37,582 nt of DNA from Rodentolepis nana (lineage: Eukaryota > Platyhelminthes > Cestoda > Cyclophyllidea > Hymenolepididae): assembly GCA_900617975.1 (NCBI GenBank), contig UZAE01012238.1, forward strand, positions 1-37,582, written 5' to 3'. A model generated the notes under the pieces. It had not been told where the DNA came from. It searched no databases and saw only the letters and a program-made list of their open reading frames with translations. This document shows, in pieces, positions 34,935 through 36,187 of the stretch (position 1 is its first letter; every line of letters starts with the position of its first letter). A program made the translations under genes and the position numbers.

Positions 34935-36187
34935 ACTCCAGCTTAAGACCAGCCCTGCTATGAGTAAAACATCAAAAGCATGTTTTTTAAAACCTTAGTA
35001 ATTGAATAAACTAGTTATGCAGACGAGTATCTAAAACTCACCAACAAACTTTGCTGTAAAGTCCTCTCCAGAGAGAGTTGAGTCTTCGGATGCCTTGGAA
35101 GATGCTCCACGATCGAATTGCAGGGAGTTAGTACTTCCACGTTTCTGATTCGAGACAGTATCCACCGTATCAGTGAAAAGTGGAACTGAACTAGTAGACA
35201 CACGGGTGGCAGTACCACCTTCAGTAACACCGAATTGTCTAGGCGGTGGCGGTGGAGGCGACACAACCTGCGTCGTCGGCAGTCCGATAGATAAACCATC
35301 TAGGAGACTCGATATCGATATATTGTCATCCCTTCCTCTCCCACCATCACCTTCAACAAGTGGTTTTTCAAGCGATGTTTGACTAATCCTCTTCCCATCT
35401 TTTCTCCATAATCCACGAAGACTTGGACGGCTACTAGCATTAGAGCATGACAAAACACTATAAGACGAAACACTATGAACTCCTTCAAGATCATCCTCTT
35501 CCTCCGATGAGGAATAGCAGGGTTGAATTGGGCCTGTGGTATCGAACTTGGCAGCCTCATCAGCCATTATGGCGTCAAGACGCATCAAAGCAAATCCATT
35601 TTCAGTATCCGAGCAGATGTTTGAGTTATGTAGCTGGAAAAGAAGTTGATCGGGCTCCAGAAGACTTTCGCCAAAGTTTACACCAAGACTGCGTTCTGGA
35701 GTTTCAGCGCTGAATGGCATCCTGCAAAAGCAACGATTAAAGCTTTGTCTGCAGTAAATGTATTAAATGGGTCAAAGGGGATGGACTTACAAAGGATGAC
35801 GCAAAGACTCCTCCTCCTCGCGTCTCTTTAAATCGCTGATGAACACCGCACGACGAGAGAAAACTCCCGTGAGGACTTCATCAAGGAGCATTCTGCCCGA
35901 GGCGTTGGGTCCAAAGAAGGAGCAGTTGCCATAGCAACCGCAACGAACTGCAGCCTCAGGTGCAGTGATTGAGTCATGCGAAAGCCACAGGAACCAGAGA
36001 CGGTGTGATGCATCGTCGTGGTGACGAATGAAGACTAATTGGGCGTTGCGGTAGGCATGATCTAGACCTGCTATACCTGAGTGAAGATGGACAGGTCCAA
36101 AACCGAGAGAACCAGCTTCAAGCCATGGTCGGGGTGGAAATGCATTAGGAGGATTGCCACCTCTTGCCAGGACTTGTGGTAGCTCTT
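1978..36187 (-). CDS. BLTP1: BLTP1/KIAA1109 (Tweek, LPD-3) orthologue, 3' part, 44 exons in window
   Basis: BLTP1 proteins are giant bridge-like lipid transfer proteins. They are rods of repeating beta-groove units that carry phospholipids between the ER and other membranes, notably the plasma membrane, and the fly orthologue Tweek acts in synaptic vesicle recycling. Identification here is by remembered family similarity, strongest in the C-terminal third. Landmarks are the block 'IDIGVAEFKCDTRR' with 'LPKAWYR' (6247-6381), 'VVVHLRIQPSSIR' followed by 'LPSLDVIFSTERL' (8114-7833), 'HPVRLHGMV' (17895-18137), 'TMTPTVNAW' (26487-27299), and 'ARTTIPKWLQRGVLD' close to the stop. Exons were placed by reading splice signals on the minus strand and requiring phase agreement, which holds at 42 of 43 joins. 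The window encodes about 4,690 codons. Human BLTP1 is about 5,000 residues and its N-terminal part is not represented here, so this protein is longer than the vertebrate one. Much of the excess is Ser/Thr/Pro-rich low-complexity sequence. The N-terminus, first exon and promoter lie beyond 37582. Exact boundaries are manual predictions. Confidence 0.93.
3107..3160 (-). CDS. BLTP1: BLTP1 exon w43 (54 bases)
   Basis: A very short exon between acceptor TTCTTTCAG and donor GTGAGTCA. It encodes 'VLSHVRGANPHFVEDVIK'. Phases G|TT and T|TG fit both neighbours. The penultimate coding exon. Confidence 0.86.
3458..3780 (-). CDS. BLTP1: BLTP1 exon w42
   Basis: Acceptor CTACCTTTTAG, donor GTAAGTGCC. It opens 'CFETEAQREP' (completing the w41 block) and continues 'VRQVLSFDLGHQL', 'YVLRVRRGREQNP' and 'TPTIAEWLEFMF'. 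All are recognisable parts of the C-terminal FSA_C-type region. Confidence 0.95.
3781..4112 (-). other. Intron w41-w42
   Basis: Nothing recognised. Confidence 0.85.
4113..4639 (-). CDS. BLTP1: BLTP1 exon w41
   Basis: Acceptor AACTTTAG, donor GTAGGTAA. It encodes 'VRSARKVREYFEEQLREGRN', 'LLQRHWQKPILEGIRACLVQ', and 'LGGSLQLSGNSLALACFAGT' followed by 'FRSAPDWAVFNMQRPII'. The L-G-G...S-L-A-C-F-x-G-x-x-F-x-S...W-A-x-F block is strongly conserved in BLTP1. Confidence 0.95.
4640..4999 (-). other. Intron w40-w41
   Basis: AT-rich, nothing recognised. Confidence 0.85.
5000..5504 (-). CDS. BLTP1: BLTP1 exon w40
   Basis: Acceptor CAACTTTTAG, donor GTCAGTTT. It encodes 'GAGVHLCQFTSEQGIVGGEF', 'LRIEYMNTNIVFLRLNQAEL' and 'VMIAGEINWDQLQ'. 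The closing G-E-x-x-W-x-Q-L-Q strand continues into the R-T-T-T segment of w41, as in relatives. Confidence 0.93.
5573..5888 (-). CDS. BLTP1: BLTP1 exon w39
   Basis: Acceptor CGTGTGTAG, donor GTAAATGTC. A basic, Ser-rich start is followed by 'VVSWQAVPIFYAKIGHLDIR', a strand pair. A shadow frame of similar length (5505-5879) lacks these features. Confidence 0.91.
5985..6173 (-). CDS. BLTP1: BLTP1 exon w38, tandem acceptor
   Basis: Donor GTAAGTTA. The acceptor is TTTTAAGCAG, two AGs three bases apart. Use of the first gives 6173, use of the second 6170, and both stay in frame. The peptide is acidic ('TEDDNDDVMSEDEAPEIV') and ends 'SLANWLQKGPSLS'. Confidence 0.88.
6247..6381 (-). CDS. BLTP1: BLTP1 exon w37 (signature block)
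   Basis: Acceptor TTGCTTTTAG, donor GTTAGTGG. It encodes 'IDIGVAEFKCDTRRSLEILH' and 'LPKAWYRNSLARALFIG'. The vertebrate protein has nearly the same D-x-R-R-L-x-E-I-L-x-F-P-K-A-W-Y-R sequence, making this one of the best identifiers of the gene. Confidence 0.96.
6382..7223 (-). other. Intron w36-w37
   Basis: Contains the truncated retroposon copy H. Open frames here do not have usable splice sites. Confidence 0.85.
6508..6741 (-). mobile_element. Retroposon copy H, 5'-truncated
   Basis: It matches the family from the (ATT)-type tail inward but stops before the roughly 90-base 5' part, the usual outcome of incomplete reverse transcription. It sits in the intron between w37 and w36 in the gene's sense orientation. 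No clear target repeat was found. Confidence 0.82.
7224..7565 (-). CDS. BLTP1: BLTP1 exon w36 with polythreonine tract
   Basis: Acceptor TTTGTTTTAG, donor GTAGGTTTG. It begins 'EFRMSVFHPYGGG'. 'LTLKVHDIRLNISRT' follows, then a Ser/Thr-rich stretch with ten consecutive Thr codons from an ACA repeat (about 7319-7350), and 'SLHNIVRFS' at the end. Confidence 0.94.
7644..7751 (-). CDS. BLTP1: BLTP1 exon w35
   Basis: Acceptor TGCCCTTAG, donor GTACTCG. It encodes 'LVSASGLNVTAILN', a strand that in relatives leads to the F-H-P-Y-G motif found at the start of w36. Confidence 0.92.
7833..7939 (-). CDS. BLTP1: BLTP1 exon w34
   Basis: Acceptor CTGTTCTTAG, donor GTAAATCG. It encodes 'FLCLPDSQMQCLISLPSLDV' and then an I-F-S-T-E-R segment. 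This is a highly conserved family block directly after the Q-P-S motif of w33. Confidence 0.95.
8114..8258 (-). CDS. BLTP1: BLTP1 exon w33
   Basis: Acceptor CGCTATTTAG, donor GTATGTTG. A hydrophilic linker is followed by 'KTFMVDVVVHLRIQPSSIR'. The family-wide V-x-V-x-V-H-x-x-x-Q-P-S motif ends exactly at the splice site. Confidence 0.94.
8551..8611 (-). CDS. BLTP1: BLTP1 exon w32
   Basis: A 61-base exon, acceptor CGCTTTTAG, donor GTGTGTTG. It encodes 'TLIVHPGLLDFLEQALENLP', a recognisable family helix (P-x-L-L-x-F-L-E-x-x-L-E). Confidence 0.9.
8687..9019 (-). CDS. BLTP1: BLTP1 exon w31
   Basis: Acceptor TGCTTTTAG, donor GTACGCAC, 111 codons, phase 0 to 0. It begins 'LHYKSHTNYDIW', completing the w30 strand. 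An acidic, Ala-rich linker follows, then 'DLYASVVLQKLPH'. Confidence 0.91.
9152..9576 (-). CDS. BLTP1: BLTP1 exon w30
   Basis: Acceptor CCTCTTTTAG, donor GTGAGTTG. A Pro/Ser-rich start is followed by 'LLLELDVNIHVDSGRCGLHP' and, at the end, 'TDVSVFYLPALDVS'. The F-Y-x-P-x-L-D-V motif matches the family and runs directly into w31. Confidence 0.93.
9577..10033 (-). other. Intron w29-w30
   Basis: No exon was recognised. A B-box-like GTTCGATTCC occurs on the minus strand near 9864 without a matching tRNA body. Confidence 0.75.
10034..10380 (-). CDS. BLTP1: BLTP1 exon w29
   Basis: Acceptor GTCTCTTTAG, donor GTATGAT. A basic stretch 'YRRFKWSNLRRKATISSYIP' leads into a Ser/Ala/Asp-rich disordered segment. 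This looks like a long loop between groove units. Confidence 0.88.
10381..11566 (-). other. Intron w28-w29
   Basis: Contains retroposon copy A. The remainder is AT-rich with no recognised content. Confidence 0.88.
10838..11251 (+). mobile_element. Retroposon copy A with internal duplications
   Basis: A full-length copy flanked by ACATTGTG at 10830-10837 and 11252-11259. It is longer than the others because a 34-base unit is repeated (10891-10924 and 10932-10965) and a second segment starting TTCAAACTACC is also repeated about 40 bases later. It lies in the w29-w28 intron, antisense to the gene. Confidence 0.9.
11567..11906 (-). CDS. BLTP1: BLTP1 exon w28
   Basis: Acceptor TTTGTTCTAG (long T tract), donor GTGAGTTG. 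It encodes 'MRGLDMHLDDNIGRRLNALF', a family-like block, then a hydrophilic loop. It joins w27 as G|AG and w29 as GA|T. Confidence 0.92.
11907..12328 (-). other. Intron w27-w28
   Basis: Dominated by the 30-C run at 12072. Nothing else was recognised. Confidence 0.85.
12072..12101 (+). repeat. Run of 30 C
   Basis: An uninterrupted C homopolymer in the w28-w27 intron, G on the transcribed sense strand. It is followed by a TCCCC-rich stretch. Confidence 0.95.
12329..12908 (-). CDS. BLTP1: BLTP1 exon w27
   Basis: Acceptor TCGCTACAG, donor GTAAATTT. A Ser/Thr-rich first third is followed by 'ILFFQLNVEDLGICLPTNLL' and 'TAIVLTLEQSRISACLRGSL', typical strands. It ends in 'FQVCWKAVEALRA'. Confidence 0.92.
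12909..13309 (-). other. Intron w26-w27
   Basis: No repeat or exon was recognised. The open frame of w27 continues a little into it, past the acceptor. Confidence 0.8.
13310..13383 (-). CDS. BLTP1: BLTP1 exon w26
   Basis: A 74-base exon, acceptor CTATTTTAG, donor GTAAGTGG. It encodes 'ILIWMVYNSEFAKWNEHLQQ', an amphipathic helix. Frame is kept on both sides. Confidence 0.86.
13423..13870 (-). CDS. BLTP1: BLTP1 exon w25
   Basis: Acceptor AACTCTAG, donor GTAATACT. It opens 'DVFYEVWDQEFRTLAFFRTA', a family-like helix. About 85 residues of Ser/Thr-rich low-complexity sequence follow, then 'EAFLVLLRRPIIWVK'. Confidence 0.9.
13955..14022 (-). CDS. BLTP1: BLTP1 exon w24
   Basis: A 68-base exon, acceptor GTTCTTTTAG, donor GTAAGGAC. 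It encodes 'ESILIYAKIDHLSIELGHLD', a classic alternating beta strand pair. The small size hides it from simple open-frame searches. Phases fit both neighbours. Confidence 0.88.
14023..14364 (-). other. Intron w23-w24
   Basis: AT-rich, nothing recognised. Confidence 0.8.
14365..14639 (-). CDS. BLTP1: BLTP1 exon w23
   Basis: Acceptor CTGTTTCAG, donor GTAGGTTA. The strand 'LKFGGILLLAKTSNGAVKFE' is followed by 'SEMHVELSNRVGR', then a Ser/Thr-rich disordered half. It ends one base into a Ser codon. Confidence 0.9.
14714..14940 (-). CDS. BLTP1: BLTP1 exon w22
   Basis: Acceptor TATTTGCACAG, donor GTTAGTT. It opens 'EINEVIRKMAGEQQP', continuing the w21 helix across the intron ('LFMK' then 'EINEV'), as in other family members. 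The remainder is a Ser/Gln/Pro-rich linker. Confidence 0.91.
15328..15642 (+). mobile_element. Retroposon copy B, full length, 14-base target repeat
   Basis: The clearest insertion. The direct repeat ATAATGTGTGAAAA (15314-15327 and 15643-15656) brackets exactly 315 bases running from GGGGTGCGCGATAGAC to ATTTGATATAA. This fixes both ends of the family. It lies in the w22-w21 intron, antisense to the gene. Confidence 0.95.
15975..16004 (+). repeat. Run of 30 C
   Basis: An uninterrupted C homopolymer of the same length as the one at 12072, 34 bases from the donor of w21 and inside the intron. Confidence 0.95.
16038..16605 (-). CDS. BLTP1: BLTP1 exon w21 (may contain a 63-base intron)
   Basis: Acceptor TTTTGCGTAG, donor GTAAGTGAA. 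It encodes 'DAVYAVDPVYFFGRIGPNCY', 'LDVTVNTHSLSFQS' and 'LPSDRLNYIMVVVKLFMK'. Bases 16263-16325 have canonical ends (GTAGGT...TTATTACAG), are a multiple of three and have no stop. I cannot decide whether they are spliced. Both versions keep frame. Confidence 0.9.
16606..17894 (-). other. Intron w20-w21
   Basis: Contains CT/CG and CA microsatellites and a nine-base C run near 17562. No exon was recognised. Confidence 0.85.
17791..17820 (+). repeat. (AC)n microsatellite
   Basis: About 15 AC units with one G interruption, in the w21-w20 intron. A nearby CT/CG alternating tract lies at about 17238-17261. Confidence 0.95.
17895..18137 (-). CDS. BLTP1: BLTP1 exon w20
   Basis: Acceptor TTGTAG, donor GTAAGG. 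It encodes 'IGLGRVEIAVPHHPVRLHGM' followed by an Arg/Gln helix 'VQRQARHLSTTVSEFLQ'. This is among the most recognisable BLTP1 segments (vertebrate proteins share the I-G-x-V-x-I-x-I-P-x-H-P-V-x-L-H-G-M core). Confidence 0.94.
18280..18373 (-). CDS. BLTP1: BLTP1 exon w19
   Basis: A 94-base exon, acceptor TTCTTTCAG, donor GTAAGTAG. It encodes 'FSFTGHFGDGDIRLTEGLGK', a strand-turn-strand unit. Joins A|GT and CA|A both keep frame. Confidence 0.87.
18623..19019 (-). CDS. BLTP1: BLTP1 exon w18
   Basis: Acceptor TAATTCAG, donor GTAAGTTC. A Gly/Ser-rich first half is followed by 'VTMRVRQMTVSAVLSEVNLT' and 'VVRGIHGSFTKTNRVRGHS'. This is a well-conserved family block in which Gly-Ile-His-Gly-Ser and Val-Arg-Gly-His are recognisable. 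Confidence 0.92.
19263..19292 (+). repeat. (AT)n microsatellite
   Basis: About 15 AT units in the w18-w17 intron. Confidence 0.95.
19820..20164 (+). mobile_element. Retroposon copy C, full length, 13-base target repeat
   Basis: The direct repeat AATGATTACACAT lies at 19807-19819 and 20165-20177. The internal C run is expanded to over 20 bases and contains an undetermined base at 20040. The tail has several ATAA units. It lies in the w18-w17 intron, just left of the large gap. Confidence 0.94.
20289..20744. other. Assembly gap of 456 N
   Basis: Undetermined sequence within the w18-w17 intron. Both edges are G-rich on the plus strand (GGGGTGGGGGGTGGGG before, GGGGCGGGGGGGCGG after), so the missing DNA is probably a long G-rich repeat. 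An exon could be hidden here. Confidence 0.95.
20787..20834 (-). CDS. BLTP1: BLTP1 exon w17 (48-base micro-exon)
   Basis: Strong acceptor TGCTCTTTTTCAG, donor GTACGT, exactly 16 codons at phase 0, reading 'ASTLPKILEEGGYLSY'. The L-P-K-I...G-x-Y pattern is common in BLTP1 rods, and the phase fits w18. It lies 42 bases from a 456-base sequence gap, so a further exon could be hidden there. Confidence 0.6.
20910..21123 (-). CDS. BLTP1: BLTP1 exon w16 (boundaries unresolved)
   Basis: An open stretch reading 'EFGPLVHRNTSNVIVPFMNG' and 'RSMRSVALYFPQSASINH' has protein-like composition. The best acceptor (GTATTTCAG, making the exon 20910-21068, 159 bases) gives a frame with early stops when joined to w15. 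The open frame enters at phase 0 only from a poorer acceptor (TTGAGAG, exon start 21123). The donor GTGGTAAC leaves phase 1, but w17 seems to need phase 0. A missed micro-exon, an optional exon or an assembly error are all possible. Confidence 0.45.
21124..21678 (-). other. Intron w15-w16
   Basis: AT-rich. I searched it for a micro-exon that would repair the w15-w16 phase and saw no convincing one. Confidence 0.6.
21679..21983 (-). CDS. BLTP1: BLTP1 exon w15
   Basis: Acceptor CATTTTAAG, donor GTAAGCTT, ending after a complete Lys codon. A Gly/Ser/Pro-rich linker is followed by 'CWRRMLRYIDLYSTIPETK', a helix-like block that I associate with the family (a W-x-x-x-x-x-x-x-L-Y-x-x-x-P-x-T pattern). 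Confidence 0.88.
22057..22182 (-). CDS. BLTP1: BLTP1 exon w14
   Basis: A 126-base exon, acceptor TAATTCAG, donor GTATTT (weak). It encodes a hydrophilic linker containing 'HDYTRLSGHSQDSTND'. Phases agree on both sides (G|GC and G|AT). A retroposon copy begins only about 25 bases upstream of its acceptor, on the right. Confidence 0.82.
22208..22532 (-). mobile_element. Retroposon copy E, full length
   Basis: Direct repeats GTATTAAAA at 22199-22207 and 22533-22541 (13 bases if one A is allowed to differ). It has a G run of about nine or ten. It lies in the w14-w13 intron, in the gene's sense orientation, close to the w14 acceptor. Confidence 0.92.
23513..23572 (+). repeat. G-rich tract with an undetermined base
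   Basis: A GGGAGGGAGGAGGGG-like start leads into a G homopolymer of about 24 before and 8 after the N at 23557. It lies in the w14-w13 intron, C-rich on the gene's sense strand. Confidence 0.93.
23743..23953 (-). CDS. BLTP1: BLTP1 exon w13
   Basis: Acceptor ACTTTTAG, donor GTAAGCC. The peptide 'TTTKIIVDLHVDSISQHSNM' and 'PLFRLTHQFVTMFYCAQDAQ' resembles the BLTP1 segment that ends in an L-F-R-L-x-H-Q-F motif. It leaves one base for the Gly codon completed by w14. Confidence 0.91.
24029..24334 (-). CDS. BLTP1: BLTP1 exon w12
   Basis: Acceptor TTTTACTTTTCAG (strong), donor GTAAGTC, 102 codons, phase 0 to 0. It encodes 'GGLFAAEGMLHCFQIEICDS' and 'STKITLMDVVGFGKQESAA'. The Gly-Val-Arg-Arg start follows directly on w11. 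Confidence 0.86.
24425..24610 (-). CDS. BLTP1: BLTP1 exon w11
   Basis: Acceptor ATTTTTAG, 62 codons, phase 0 at both ends. It encodes 'VDTTVVTSLVVSSEVYRRIE', a clear hydrophobic strand. The donor is taken as GTTAAA. The 90 bases that follow are open in the same frame, so read-through into w12 cannot be excluded. Confidence 0.8.
24859..25174 (-). CDS. BLTP1: BLTP1 exon w10 with polyglutamine tract
   Basis: Acceptor CTTGTAG. It enters with one base completing an Arg codon. It contains ten consecutive Gln codons (24991-25020, mixed CAA/CAG) in a Ser/Pro/Gln-rich region. The strand-like 'HLKGQFRFVDDAQRLFRPLL' and 'AIGVNIK' follow. Donor GTGCGT after a complete Lys codon. Confidence 0.88.
25175..26486 (-). 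other. Intron w9-w10, predicted GC-AG
   Basis: 1.3 kb without recognisable exons. It contains a short CA repeat near 25484 and a C run near 26214. A minus-strand stretch near 25710-25790 looks faintly tRNA-like but has no complete cloverleaf. Confidence 0.7.
26487..27299 (-). CDS. BLTP1: BLTP1 exon w9 (conserved core block)
   Basis: Acceptor TTTTTTTAG. It opens 'SDWNFLSTMTPTVNAWIGP' and continues 'RTLSVLACLMMEAV' and 'DPSCQIFTTLRRYL'. All match the remembered BLTP1 core, where the human protein has equivalent NAW/ACLM and DPSCQ blocks. A Ser/Thr insert and an acidic stretch 'EEIDEKEYSDLDEESL' follow. The 3' end fits only a GC donor (AG|GCATGT). The nearby GT (CAT|GTTTCT) gives the wrong phase for w10. 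Confidence 0.92.
27300..27731 (-). other. Intron w8-w9
   Basis: Contains the retroposon fragment I. The rest is unremarkable. Confidence 0.85.
27546..27628 (+). mobile_element. Retroposon copy I, 3' fragment
   Basis: Only the last roughly 80 bases of the family are present (CCTGTGAAGCCCGAAGTCAG to CTGCCATTTG), followed by an (ATA)n tail. This is a severe 5' truncation. It lies in the w9-w8 intron. Confidence 0.85.
27732..27877 (-). CDS. BLTP1: BLTP1 exon w8
   Basis: Acceptor TTATTAG, donor GTGAGA, 146 bases, entering at phase 0. It encodes 'AFLMNLHVKTVWLNFPAP', which I recognise as a conserved BLTP1 segment (vertebrate proteins have a similar V-x-L-x-V-W-x-N-F-A-A-P block directly before the 'W-N-L-L-S-T' block that opens w9). 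Confidence 0.93.
27960..28534 (-). CDS. BLTP1: BLTP1 exon w7
   Basis: It begins at acceptor GTTTAAAG (pyrimidine tract TTTTCTACTTTCC upstream) and joins w6 as G|AA. The conserved-looking core is 'RLVCNFSISRIHSQLRRLTR' and 'GWIMFESGMEELTLLFVQR', with a Ser/Pro-rich insert between them. The donor is taken as GTAATGAG, ending after a complete Ile codon. A later GTATGA is possible but gives a phase that w8 does not match. Confidence 0.86.
28535..29020 (-). other. Intron w6-w7
   Basis: AT-rich, nothing recognised. Confidence 0.8.
29021..29632 (-). CDS. BLTP1: BLTP1 exon w6
   Basis: Acceptor TTTTACAG, donor GTGAGTG. It joins w5 as G|AA. The first fifty residues are Thr/Ser/His-rich. A strand-forming core follows ('LVGLLSLGRVNIGFMQIYAV' and 'LTLGLNDLTCVSLLTLAVD'), then an acidic, Ser-rich tail. 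The alternation fits a beta-groove repeat with a disordered insert. Confidence 0.9.
29633..30312 (-). other. Intron w5-w6
   Basis: Contains a nine-base C run at about 29729. No exon or repeat copy was recognised. Confidence 0.8.
30313..30626 (-). CDS. BLTP1: BLTP1 exon w5
   Basis: Acceptor CACTCTAG, donor GTAGGATT. It starts 'RYLTIITPVVANRSPSAVID', then continues into a Ser/Pro-rich loop ('SPPPSASSPPPTSNP') and 'FSENTLWFHRFGSTSVD'. It ends one base into a Glu codon that w6 completes. Confidence 0.87.
30627..31947 (-). other. Intron w4-w5
   Basis: AT-rich with a short GA repeat. The plus-strand open frame at 31036-31230 looks fortuitous. Confidence 0.8.
31948..32071 (-). CDS. BLTP1: BLTP1 exon w4
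   Basis: A 124-base exon, too short to show as a long open frame. Acceptor CATTGTAG, donor GTTAGC (weaker than average). It joins w3 as C|AT and w5 as AG|G. It encodes 'VSVLGPVDIFLTPLLTECL', a strand-rich segment of the kind seen throughout BLTP1 rods. Introns of 1.9 kb and 1.3 kb flank it. Confidence 0.82.
32072..33971 (-). other. Intron w3-w4 (1.9 kb, the largest)
   Basis: Contains a TC repeat, a plus-strand open frame at 32877-33197 and a minus-strand one at 33428-33724. Neither has splice-compatible ends or protein-like similarity. The part around 33425-33700 is richer in GC and may be an old repeat. Confidence 0.75.
32811..32826 (+). repeat. (TC)n microsatellite
   Basis: A short TC repeat in the w4-w3 intron. 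Similar short tracts occur at 18184-18199 (GA) and at about 31315-31328 (GA). Confidence 0.9.
33972..34382 (-). CDS. BLTP1: BLTP1 exon w3
   Basis: Acceptor TTTTCTAG, donor GTAAGTTG. It joins w2 as G|AT, giving 'VDLHVQLNRS', a typical beta-groove strand pattern. It is rich in Arg around 'KHRWRVCRRLRQRQQ' and has a Cys pair 'NCNCRIG'. The last third is Asn/Thr-rich and probably a loop. Confidence 0.88.
34383..35041 (-). other. Intron w2-w3
   Basis: AT-rich, with the (CA)n microsatellite. Nothing else was recognised. Confidence 0.85.
34899..34931 (+). repeat. (CA)n microsatellite
   Basis: About 16 CA units in the w3-w2 intron, roughly 110 bases from the w2 donor. Confidence 0.95.
35042..35721 (-). 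CDS. BLTP1: BLTP1 exon w2, low-complexity Ser/Pro-rich
   Basis: Acceptor TTTTGCAG, donor GTGAGTTT. It joins w1 as TT|G, giving Leu-Met-Pro-Phe-Ser. The N-terminal half looks structured. The rest is disordered, with an acidic patch 'SSSEEEDDLEG', a Ser-rich stretch and a run of six prolines. It ends after the first base of an Asp codon. Confidence 0.88.
35791..36187 (-). CDS. BLTP1: BLTP1 exon w1 (most upstream exon found)
   Basis: Acceptor TTTCCAG and donor GTAAGTCC frame an open stretch. The first two bases complete a codon whose first base lies in an unseen upstream exon. The peptide contains a Cys/Gly-rich segment 'RCGCYGNCSFFGPNASG' and ends in an acidic/basic 'KRREEEESLRHP' run. The alternative acceptor three bases inside (CCAGAAG) would also keep frame. 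Confidence 0.85.
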
